From the NCBI GenBank assembly GCA_029052615.1, contig JAIDIR010000065.1, positions 1-5,561 of the forward strand: 5,561 nucleotides of DNA. Direction: 5' to 3'. The position numbers and the translations under genes are program-made. Positions 1 through 5,557 of the stretch are shown here, one piece after another. This stretch comes from Clostridia bacterium. Its GTDB lineage: Bacteria; Bacillota; Clostridia; Christensenellales; Borkfalkiaceae. The notes beneath the pieces are model-generated. The model saw only the letters and a list, made by a program, of their open reading frames with translations, made no database searches and was not told the origin of the DNA. Each line of letters starts with the position of its first letter. Positions within the stretch are counted from its first letter, which is position 1.

Positions 1-282
1 ACTCAATTTTATTGTTACGGCACCGGTCGATATGGGCATCCGGAACAAGATAGAGCGTTAACGTTAAGGGAAGGAGCTTTATTGCAAACTTTTCCTAAGG
101 AATACAACTTTATAGATCCGTCGGTTCCATTTAGAATGAAAGATATTGCTCGCCATATCGGTAATGCCGTACCAGTAAGATTAGGTGAAGTTATTGGGGC
201 ATCAATTCTTAGTCATATAGACAGATATAAGATTACAGAAGAAAAGGAGAAAAAGAATGAACGAGAAGAAATCACCGTTTAA
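1..282 (+). CDS. C5 DNA cytosine methyltransferase, C-terminal fragment (5' end outside window)
   Basis: The frame is open from base 1 and ends at TAA 280-282, giving the last 93 residues of a protein whose start lies upstream. Residues 20-32 (LTLREGALLQTFP) match motif IX of C5 cytosine methyltransferases, and residues 53-66 (IGNAVPVRLGEVIG) match motif X, the C-terminal motif that packs back on the SAM-binding fold. The GRYGHPEQDR stretch just before motif IX is also typical. The enzyme would transfer a methyl group from SAM to C5 of cytosine in a specific DNA site. The catalytic Pro-Cys motif IV and the target-recognition domain are not visible, so specificity cannot be inferred. A lysine/glutamate-rich tail (about residues 77-90) follows motif X. 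The gene overlaps the downstream GHKL-TIR gene by 26 bases, so the two are probably translated together. A TTG at 82 is not the start, because motif IX begins before it. Confidence 0.93.
   Translation, partial: TQFYCYGTGRYGHPEQDRALTLREGALLQTFPKEYNFIDPSVPFRMKDIARHIGNAVPVRLGEVIGASILSHIDRYKITEEKEKKNEREEITV
244..250 (+). promoter_or_regulatory. Ribosome binding site of the GHKL-TIR gene
   Basis: AAGGAGA lies 6 bases before ATG 257 and is inside the 3' end of the methyltransferase gene. It fixes the downstream start and suggests that translation of the second gene is coupled to, or at least co-transcribed with, the methyltransferase. Confidence 0.8.
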
Positions 283-2344
283 TATAACGATTGACAGACA
301 AGTCATAAAATTGCTGGGTGCGCATCTTTACGGAGATACTCCAAGCGTTGTAAATGAATTGATAGCGAATTCTCATGATGCTGGAGCTCATAATGTGTGG
401 ATAACAATCAAGACAACTAAACCTTATCAGATATACGTTCAGGATGATGGAATCGGTATGTCTATTCCGGAAATTAATGACTATTATTTAAATATTGGGT
501 ATAATAGGCGTCAAGAGGTGACTTTACGAAAAGAGTTGAAAACGAACAATATAGATAGATATGATATGGGTCAAAAAGGAATAGGTAAACTTGCGGTTTT
601 TGCTTTATCAAAAAAAGTAAGACTTATATCTGCAAAAAATCATAAATATGTGGGTTGTTTTATGGATTTCGATATAATATGTCAGAAAGATGGGCAGCCT
701 GTTGAATTTGATCCTTCTAAGTATTTATTTGATGATAAATTATCGCAAAACGGATCAGGGACTTTGGTAATTCTGGAAAATGTTGTTAAAGATTTAGCAA
801 AATCCTATAAGTTTATTTCAAGTAGTATAGCGCGTTCTTTTGTCCTGAATAATGGTGTTTTATCTGTACATATAAGGAAGAATGACGAACCTTTTAAAGA
901 GATTAAACGTGCAGATATAGATTATACCGAATATCTTGATGTATTAGCTACTATAGGGTCTGATTATGAAGACATAGTGGATAAAGTTAATAAAAATTCA
1001 ATTGAAGAGAAATATAAAAGAATTATTCGTTATGAAAGCCTTGTAAAAGAAACTGCACAGTTGGATAAAAAAAAGCAGCTTGATTCACTGCCAAAGAAAA
1101 TAAGCGTCTTTGATAAATTAAAAAATAATCAAATTGATTTTGATTTTAGCTTTAAGGGTTGGATAGGAACAGTTAAAGATGAAGAGAGCTTCAAGAATGT
1201 ATTAAAAAGAGATGGGTATTCTGACGATGATATTGCAGATAAAGATATTATCATTGTTGATGATAACAGAATATCGATTTATTCAAGAGGCAAAGTGGGA
1301 GAATATAATATTTTGCCTAAATTAAAAACTAAAGCGGCAAATGATGCTTACTTGATTGGCGAAATATATGTCGATGATTTCGAAAACGATCAACTTATTG
1401 ATATGGCTACCAGTAATAGAAGAGGTTATCAAGAGGATGATATTCGTTATGAAACTTTATGTAAAAATTTGAAACTTTTAGTATCGAGAGTTGTAACTGC
1501 TAAACAAATCGTAAATCGTTTAAGGAAAGAAGATACTGACAAAGAGGAATCAGAAAAGATTAAAAGACAATTCAAAGCAGGTCATGTAAAAAGTAAAGAT
1601 ATTTTTGAAAATATGACTGAAGAGGATAGAAAGGCTGTTGAAGAAGATCACACTCAATTCTCACGTGCGGTTGCTTATACTTATGGGAAAGAAAACCCTA
1701 GTAAGTTATTGATTAGTCACAAGCAGGACGAATTGCGTCCTTATGGCGATTTTATAATAAATGTTTTACTTAGATTAAATAGTAATCTTCGAAATAGAAT
1801 TGTTTTTACGTCGAATCCTGATTTTAGACTTAAACGAGGCGAAGACATTTTTGAAGAGTTAAAAGAATGCTTTAGACCGGAATTCTATGTCATTTTCTTA
1901 TTTTCTAAATCATTTTATGATTCTAATCCATGTTTGGCAGAAGCTGGAGCTGCGTGGGCGACAAATAGAAAATATATGAATTTTGTTGTGGATATATCGT
2001 TTTCTGATATTGATAAACCGTTAAACAATGCTATTAATGGAGTAAGATTTGCCTTGTCTACGGAAGATGAGATCGTTGATTTTGCTTATGCATTAAAATC
2101 GATTTTGGAAAACATAGATAGAGAATATTATGTAGCTGATATTAAGAAAGCAATACTGGATGAATTAGATGCAAAAGAGTATAAGTTTGAATTACCGATA
2201 TATTATCCTAAAAGAAAGCATCTATTGTATCCAGTATGCAGTAAATGTGGCAGAGAATTGACTCCACAAACTAATTTATCGGGAAGTATTGAATATATAT
2301 GTGAATGTGGGCGAATGGCGGCCATTAAAGCTAAAATTAAATAA
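257..2344 (+). CDS. GHKL ATPase (MutL/MORC-like) fused to TIR domain and zinc-ribbon-like tail; probable defence effector
   Basis: A 695-residue protein. Residues about 10-200 form a GHKL ATPase: N-box E34-LIAN38-SHD41AG, G1 box D63-DGIGM, G2 box G105-QKGIGK111, the full set of ATP/Mg contacts. Residues about 200-480 are charged and partly helical, with MATSNRRGYQEDD at 383-395, a pattern I associate with MutL/MORC-type ATPases of restriction loci. Residues about 482-620 form a TIR domain (TIR_2-like): strand A KLLISHKQDE (483-492), a G528-EDIFEEL loop and helix, strand VIFLFS (545-550), then S556-NPCLAEAGAAW with E562 at the catalytic-Glu position of NAD-cleaving TIRs. The tail has C661-x2-C664 and C682-x-C684, a possible zinc ribbon. 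There is no signal peptide or membrane segment, so it is probably cytoplasmic. Inference: ATP-driven clamp or sensor movement controls the TIR, with the adjacent methyltransferase marking self DNA. Domain calls are firm. TIR NADase activity and a phage-defence role are inferred. Confidence 0.9.
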   Translation: MNEKKSPFNITIDRQVIKLLGAHLYGDTPSVVNELIANSHDAGAHNVWITIKTTKPYQIYVQDDGIGMSIPEINDYYLNIGYNRRQEVTLRKELKTNNIDRYDMGQKGIGKLAVFALSKKVRLISAKNHKYVGCFMDFDIICQKDGQPVEFDPSKYLFDDKLSQNGSGTLVILENVVKDLAKSYKFISSSIARSFVLNNGVLSVHIRKNDEPFKEIKRADIDYTEYLDVLATIGSDYEDIVDKVNKNSIEEKYKRIIRYESLVKETAQLDKKKQLDSLPKKISVFDKLKNNQIDFDFSFKGWIGTVKDEESFKNVLKRDGYSDDDIADKDIIIVDDNRISIYSRGKVGEYNILPKLKTKAANDAYLIGEIYVDDFENDQLIDMATSNRRGYQEDDIRYETLCKNLKLLVSRVVTAKQIVNRLRKEDTDKEESEKIKRQFKAGHVKSKDIFENMTEEDRKAVEEDHTQFSRAVAYTYGKENPSKLLISHKQDELRPYGDFIINVLLRLNSNLRNRIVFTSNPDFRLKRGEDIFEELKECFRPEFYVIFLFSKSFYDSNPCLAEAGAAWATNRKYMNFVVDISFSDIDKPLNNAINGVRFALSTEDEIVDFAYALKSILENIDREYYVADIKKAILDELDAKEYKFELPIYYPKRKHLLYPVCSKCGRELTPQTNLSGSIEYICECGRMAAIKAKIK

Positions 2345-2390
2345 TGTATAGTTACATGCAGAAAGTATAAACTGCGCTCAACTTAATATT

Positions 2391-2426
2391 AACCAGCCCG
2401 ATTGTGAGTTCAGTCGGGCTGGTTTT
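2391..2426 (+). terminator. Intrinsic terminator closing the methyltransferase/GHKL-TIR operon
   Basis: A perfect 11-bp stem, AACCAGCCCGA (2391-2401) with TCGGGCTGGTT (2414-2424), has a 12-base loop and runs into TTTT (2423-2426). It starts 46 bases after the GHKL-TIR stop codon. The stem is nearly symmetrical with A-rich sequence on the left, so it could also act weakly on the other strand. Confidence 0.85.
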
Positions 2427-2430
2427 ATGC

Positions 2431-2444
2431 TAAAAACTTTGGGG
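2431..2444 (+). repeat. Left copy of TAAAAACTTT(C)GGGG direct repeat
   Basis: TAAAAACTTTGGGG at the left edge of the spacer, directly after the operon terminator. It matches the copy at 2738-2752 except for one extra C there. Two copies about 307 bases apart bracket the repeat-rich block. They could be remnants of a target or attachment duplication, or simply two members of the TT(C/T)GGGGA motif family. Confidence 0.45.
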
Positions 2445-2485
2445 AGTAAATTGGATCGGAAGTGCCCGAAAATTGGGGAGTATCG

Positions 2486-2499
2486 GGAATGAAAATTCC
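2486..2499. repeat. Small hairpin with GAAA tetraloop
   Basis: GGAAT (2486-2490) pairs with ATTCC (2495-2499) around a GAAA loop, a GNRA-type tetraloop. It is short and AT-containing, so it is notable mainly because two stronger hairpins lie in the same spacer. Confidence 0.35.
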
Positions 2500-2522
2500 G
2501 TTCATTGGAGTTTCGGGGAACT

Positions 2523-2543
2523 GTAATATCAGCGCCATATTAC
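2523..2543. repeat. Hairpin with 7-bp perfect stem
   Basis: GTAATAT (2523-2529) pairs with ATATTAC (2537-2543) around the loop CAGCGCC. No T-run follows, so it is not a canonical terminator. It directly follows a TTCGGGGA motif. Confidence 0.5.
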
Positions 2544-2606
2544 GGGCTGTTTTTAGGTTTTGACAAGGTATTTCCGCTTATCGCCGAAACACCTCGCCGG
2601 GTTCGG

Positions 2607-2629
2607 ATTCGGGGACTTTGTCCCTGAAT
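2607..2629. repeat. Hairpin with 10-bp stem built on the TTCGGGGA motif
   Basis: ATTCGGGGAC (2607-2616) pairs with GTCCCTGAAT (2620-2629) around a TTT loop. All pairs are Watson-Crick except one G-T. The left arm contains one copy of the TTCGGGGA motif, and another copy starts right after the right arm. This is the most stable structure in the spacer. No U-tract follows, so terminator function is doubtful. Confidence 0.6.
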
Positions 2630-2737
2630 TTCGGGGATTTTCCGTCGTGTAAACAACCGAAAACTGAGTACTGAAATTCGTCTTTATCAACTTATCTCAA
2701 AGGACGTTTTTGGGGAATTAATCCGCCGGGTCTGCCT

Positions 2738-2752
2738 TAAAAACTTTCGGGG
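2738..2752 (+). repeat. Right copy of TAAAAACTTT(C)GGGG direct repeat
   Basis: TAAAAACTTTCGGGG ends 8 bases before the -35 box of the SDR gene promoter. It matches the copy at 2431-2444 with a one-base insertion, so the repeat-rich block stops almost exactly where the next gene's promoter begins. Confidence 0.45.
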
Positions 2753-2760
2753 CGCAGAAA

Positions 2761-2789
2761 TTGCAATTCGGCATAAAAAATGCTATACT
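2761..2789 (+). promoter_or_regulatory. Sigma-A (sigma-70 type) promoter of the SDR gene, extended -10
   Basis: The -35 is TTGCAA (2761-2766), followed by a 17-base spacer and the -10 TATACT (2784-2789), with TG at 2781-2782 forming an extended -10 (TGCTATACT). The predicted transcript starts near 2796, about 22 bases before ATG 2818. This gives the gene its own transcription start, separate from the upstream operon. Confidence 0.8.
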
Positions 2790-2805
2790 GGTTGCAAAGC
2801 AATAC

Positions 2806-2814
2806 GGGAGAGGA
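2806..2814 (+). promoter_or_regulatory. Ribosome binding site of the SDR gene
   Basis: GGGAGAGGA lies 3 bases before ATG 2818. It supports ATG 2818 over the in-frame TTG at 2761, which falls inside the -35 box. Confidence 0.75.
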
Positions 2815-2817
2815 AAA

Positions 2818-3717
2818 ATGAAAATTTTGGTCACGGGCGGAACGGTTTTCGTAAGCAAATTCATAGCGGAATATTTCTCCGCAAACGGGCACGAAGTCTA
2901 CGTTTTAAACCGCAACACCAAGCCCCAATTGCCCTCGGTCAAGCTCATTCAATGCGACCGCAAGGCGATAGATGGGCGGCTGAAAGGCTTGCATTTCGAC
3001 GCCGTCATCGACGTAACCGCGTACACGGAGGAAGATATAAACAGCTTGCTCGACAACCTTGAAAGCTTTGATAACTACGTTATGATAAGCTCGAGCGCGG
3101 TATATCCCGAAACGCTCGCGTTGCCGTTTAAGGAAAGCGATACGCGCGGCGCAAACAAATTCTGGGGCGATTACGGCACGAATAAAATATCGGCTGAAAA
3201 CGCTCTTATAAGGAGAGTTCCGACCGCGTATATCATAAGACCGCCATACCTTTACGGCGAGTACAACAACGTTTACCGCGAGGCGTTCGTGTTCGACTGT
3301 GCCGAAAGGGGCGCAACCTTTTATCTGCCCAAAGACGGCGCCATGCCGTTGCAGTTTTTTCACGTCGGGGATTTGTGCAGGTTCATTGAAATTATCCTCG
3401 CGCATAAACCCGCACGAAAAATATTCAACGTCGGTAATCCACCCGTGACGGTTAAAGAGTGGGTGGAGCAATGTTACCGCGCCGCAGGCAAAGCGCCGCA
3501 ATTCAAATACGTTGCCGCCGGCACGGAGCAGCGCAACTATTTTCCGTTTTACGACTACGGATACGTGCTTGACGTGACCGAACAGAATAAGCTTCTGCCC
3601 GAATTGCTGCCGATTGCCGAGGGGCTAAAGCGGGCGTACGACTGGTACAAAGAAAACCGCGACAGCGTAAAGGCTAAAGATTATTTGCAATATATTCAAC
3701 GCCATTTCGAAAGCTAA
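2818..3717 (+). CDS. NAD-dependent epimerase/dehydratase family protein (atypical extended SDR)
   Basis: A 299-residue protein starting at ATG 2818. The in-frame TTG 2761 is excluded because it lies in the promoter. The N-terminal Rossmann fold opens with MKILVTGGTVFVSKF: the glycine motif keeps TGG (6-8), but the usual last Gly is Ser13. N31-R32 at the end of strand beta-2 suggest binding of the cofactor ribose or phosphate. The catalytic pair is Y119-GTN-K123, with Ser91-93 before it as the third active-site residue. IIRPPYLYGEYN (139-150) is the usual segment after the active site in epimerases, and FHVGDLCRFI (181-190) and KIFNVGNPP (201-209) are family-typical. Length is normal. It probably acts on a nucleotide-sugar or related substrate in the cytoplasm, but the substrate cannot be read from sequence. 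The Ser in place of Gly recalls the CSP41-like atypical SDRs. No clear terminator follows, so some transcripts may run into the lipoprotein gene. Confidence 0.9.
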   Translation: MKILVTGGTVFVSKFIAEYFSANGHEVYVLNRNTKPQLPSVKLIQCDRKAIDGRLKGLHFDAVIDVTAYTEEDINSLLDNLESFDNYVMISSSAVYPETLALPFKESDTRGANKFWGDYGTNKISAENALIRRVPTAYIIRPPYLYGEYNNVYREAFVFDCAERGATFYLPKDGAMPLQFFHVGDLCRFIEIILAHKPARKIFNVGNPPVTVKEWVEQCYRAAGKAPQFKYVAAGTEQRNYFPFYDYGYVLDVTEQNKLLPELLPIAEGLKRAYDWYKENRDSVKAKDYLQYIQRHFES

Positions 3718-3762
3718 GCAAAAATTGTAAAAAACCGCAAAAAAGCGTTGTGGAGGAGTGCG

Positions 3763-3779
3763 CGAAAAAAAATTTTTCG
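3763..3779. repeat. AT-rich palindrome between SDR and lipoprotein genes
   Basis: CGAAAAA (3763-3769) and TTTTTCG (3773-3779) are inverted around AAA. The stem is mostly A-T pairs, so it is a weak hairpin and at best a poor terminator for the SDR gene. It lies upstream of the lipoprotein promoter and might equally be an AT-rich upstream element. Confidence 0.3.
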
Positions 3780-3808
3780 ACAAAATACGACAAAGCAAAC
3801 GAAATGCA

Positions 3809-3837
3809 TTGACAATGCCTGTTGTTACCCATAAAAT
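3809..3837 (+). promoter_or_regulatory. Near-consensus sigma-A promoter of the lipoprotein gene
   Basis: The -35 is a perfect TTGACA (3809-3814), followed by a 17-base spacer and the -10 TAAAAT (3832-3837), one base from TATAAT. The predicted transcript starts near 3844, giving a leader of about 60 bases before TTG 3905. Translation starts at GTG 3758 or ATG 3815 would fall upstream of, or inside, this promoter. Confidence 0.82.
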
Positions 3838-3893
3838 TTTTCTTAACGAAAATTTATCCGGCGACGGTGAAAGCGGTAAAACGTCGTCGGGAG

Positions 3894-3899
3894 AGGAGG
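3894..3899 (+). promoter_or_regulatory. Ribosome binding site that decides TTG 3905 as start
   Basis: AGGAGG is a full anti-16S match, 5 bases before TTG 3905. The first residues after this TTG form a textbook lipoprotein signal peptide, which confirms the choice. Confidence 0.85.
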
Positions 3900-3904
3900 A
3901 GAAA

Positions 3905-5512
3905 TTGACGGTAAAAGGCAAAACAGGCGCGCTTATTGCGGTGTGCGCCGGAATAGCTGCGGGCGTCGGCATAAGCGGCTGTGCGGACTTGAAAGCCACT
4001 CCGCCGCACGAGCACACTTATAACGAAAGCGAATGGATGCAGGACGACGCGGGACACTGGCGAGGCGCGACGTGCGGACACAAGGTCAGGCGCGATTACG
4101 GCGAGCACATTTACGACGGCGCCTCGGACGCGGACTGTAACGTATGCGGAAGAGTGAGAACAATTGAACAAAATAAAGACCCCGCGGAAAGCAACGGAGA
4201 GAAGCCCGACGAAGGAAAGGGCGCGACCGATGGAAAAGCCGAGGGGTTTATTATTGGCAAAAATACGGACGGGTTGATAGTCGAGGGAATAAGCGCGGAA
4301 TATGCTTTGAGCACGACGAAAAGGGCGCTGAATTTTAACACTCTGGATTATGCCGTTTATCTTTCCGAAAAGGGCGTCAAGTGTGCAGAAGTGCCGCGCG
4401 AAAACTATAAAACCACGGTATATTACGGCGGTAACGAGGTTTTAACGCCGCAGGAGCTGACCGCCGACGGGCAGTATACGGCGACAATAACGCTTATAAA
4501 TGCGGTATACGCGGACGGCGGAAAAGCTGGTTCGGACGGCGTTTCGGAGCAGATAAATTTTACTATTAAAAACGGTGTAATATCCTTCAGCCTGACCGAA
4601 GGCGTAACCGAACAGGTAGCCTCCGCCAACGATAAAATGAGCGCGACGTGGAGGTTTGAAGCGGTGCGCGCGAACGGCGATAAATTTACGTTTGACTCAA
4701 GCGGCGCGGAGATTTCGGCGCCCGATACCGAGAAGGTCGGCACGCGCACTGCCATCGTTAAATACGGCGGTGCGGAGAGTGAAATTGAGTACACGGTGAA
4801 GCCCGTGCCCGAGATTGTCAAAGGTGCGGTGGACGTGACCGCGAAAGACGGAACCGACAGGGAAACCGACGGCGGTTTTGCCGTGATAAGCGCGGACGAT
4901 TTCAACGTGGAATTTTCGGTGAACGCGGGCTTCGATTATTCGGTCGGGACCGCGCTTTTTTATGAAGGCAAAGAGGTTAAAAGCTTAAAGCTTGAAGCCG
5001 GCGAGAAGGTTCATTTTGTGACCGTGCTCGTGACTTTTACTTACACTGTGGAGGGTGAAACGATAACCAGAGAATATTCCGAAGAATTCGGCATAACGGT
5101 GCGGAAAAAGCAGGAGGTGAATCTGCCGCTAATATATAGCGGGGCGGAGATAATGAACGGAGGAGGCACCGTGCGCCTTGTCGGACAGGAAGGATTTTCG
5201 GCAAGCGTAAACGGCGGGGCGTTGGAAATAATGAACGTTGAAGGGGAGTTCGGGCAGGCGTTCCGAGGTTTGGTTATAGACGTCGACAGGCCCGCGACCG
5301 TTAAGGTGAGGATTGCCGTGGCGGACGGCGCGTTTTGCGGCATTTCGGAAGTCGGTTGCCATGACGACTGGAGCGACGGACAAAATTTCGAGGGTGACGA
5401 GGAGGTGACCTTTTTTATTGCCGAAAGCGGGCAAAGCACGCTTTACGTATTGGCAAATAACGAGTTTGACTTAATCGTTATTCACGGAGTGGAAATTATT
5501 TTCGAGCAGTAA
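3905..5512 (+). CDS. Secreted lipoprotein with His/Cys module, acidic linker and Ig-like/beta-rich domains
   Basis: A 535-residue protein from TTG 3905, chosen because of AGGAGG 5 bases upstream, a strong promoter at 3809-3837, and a signal peptide beginning here. Lys4 and Lys6 precede a hydrophobic core (about 8-23) and the lipobox ISGC with Cys26, so it should be lipid-anchored on the outer face of the membrane. Residues 35-82 are His/Cys/Trp-rich (H35, H37, W44, H51, W52, C57, H59, H68, C78, C81), resembling HxHTY...W...HWxxATCGH...CxxCG modules of Clostridia surface proteins and possibly metal-binding. A Pro/Glu/Gly/Lys linker follows (about 89-114). Residues about 246-301 look like a bacterial Ig-like domain, with the PDTEKVGTRTAIVKYGG pattern. 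A second beta-rich domain (about 302-402) and a C-terminal beta-sandwich-like region (about 407-535) complete it; there is no sortase motif. It may bind a surface ligand or glycan, but no enzyme signature is visible. The function is unknown. Confidence 0.85.
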   Translation: MTVKGKTGALIAVCAGIAAGVGISGCADLKATPPHEHTYNESEWMQDDAGHWRGATCGHKVRRDYGEHIYDGASDADCNVCGRVRTIEQNKDPAESNGEKPDEGKGATDGKAEGFIIGKNTDGLIVEGISAEYALSTTKRALNFNTLDYAVYLSEKGVKCAEVPRENYKTTVYYGGNEVLTPQELTADGQYTATITLINAVYADGGKAGSDGVSEQINFTIKNGVISFSLTEGVTEQVASANDKMSATWRFEAVRANGDKFTFDSSGAEISAPDTEKVGTRTAIVKYGGAESEIEYTVKPVPEIVKGAVDVTAKDGTDRETDGGFAVISADDFNVEFSVNAGFDYSVGTALFYEGKEVKSLKLEAGEKVHFVTVLVTFTYTVEGETITREYSEEFGITVRKKQEVNLPLIYSGAEIMNGGGTVRLVGQEGFSASVNGGALEIMNVEGEFGQAFRGLVIDVDRPATVKVRIAVADGAFCGISEVGCHDDWSDGQNFEGDEEVTFFIAESGQSTLYVLANNEFDLIVIHGVEIIFEQ

Positions 5513-5518
5513 AAATAT

Positions 5519-5557
5519 AAAGGCCGCCGGTTGCAAGTTTGCAACCGCCGCCCTTTT
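5519..5557 (+). terminator. Intrinsic terminator of the lipoprotein gene
   Basis: AAAGGCCGCCGGTTGCAA (5519-5536) pairs with TTGCAACCGCCGCCCTTT (5539-5556) apart from two C-C mismatches, with a very short loop, and runs into CCCTTTT. It starts 6 bases after the stop codon. The arms end in AAA and TTT, so it may work in both directions. Confidence 0.8.

Larger units (their letters stand above)
2427..2760. other. Repeat-rich non-coding spacer with TT(C/T)GGGGA motifs; possible decayed element or integration scar
   Basis: No convincing gene is seen on either strand in these 334 bases. TT(C/T)GGGGA or close forms occur near 2439, 2473, 2512, 2608, 2630, 2709 and 2746 (the last ends in C), always on the + strand and irregularly spaced. 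Three hairpins lie among them (annotated separately). The block is bounded by TAAAAACTTTGGGG (2431-2444) and TAAAAACTTTCGGGG (2738-2752). The minus strand keeps a mostly open frame with few stops that is Pro/Phe-rich and low in complexity, as expected from the repeated motif, and it matches no family I recognise. The G+C content changes across this block from AT-rich on the left to about half G+C on the right. Confidence 0.55.

Noticed and set aside
82..282. Independent 66-residue gene starting at TTG 82
   Set aside because: It is in frame with upstream sequence that encodes the start of methyltransferase motif IX, so it is only the tail of a longer truncated gene.
2425..2538. Small minus-strand open frame (37 residues) in the spacer, with a longer broken frame continuing upstream of it
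   Set aside because: No ribosome site, low-complexity Pro/Phe-rich product generated by the repeated GGGGA motif, and no recognisable family. A decayed gene is possible but unsupported.
2560..2588. TTGACA at 2560-2565 as a promoter in the spacer
   Set aside because: At 17 bases downstream the -10 position reads GCCGAA, and no gene follows at a suitable distance.
2427..2760. CRISPR array or tRNA/attachment site in the spacer
   Set aside because: The repeated motifs are short and irregularly spaced with no unit-length repeat, and no cloverleaf or tRNA 3' end is visible.
2761..2817. N-terminal extension of the SDR protein from TTG 2761
   Set aside because: TTG 2761 is part of the -35 box, has no ribosome site, and the Rossmann fold begins exactly at ATG 2818.
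2905..3501. 198-codon minus-strand frame opposite the SDR gene
   Set aside because: The + strand frame has clear SDR motifs. The antisense product resembles no family and is explained by G+C-rich codon bias.
3625..5439. Several minus-strand frames of 76-160 codons opposite the lipoprotein gene
   Set aside because: They overlap one another and the + strand gene, lack ribosome sites, and encode Ser/Pro/Ala-rich sequences typical of antisense shadows.
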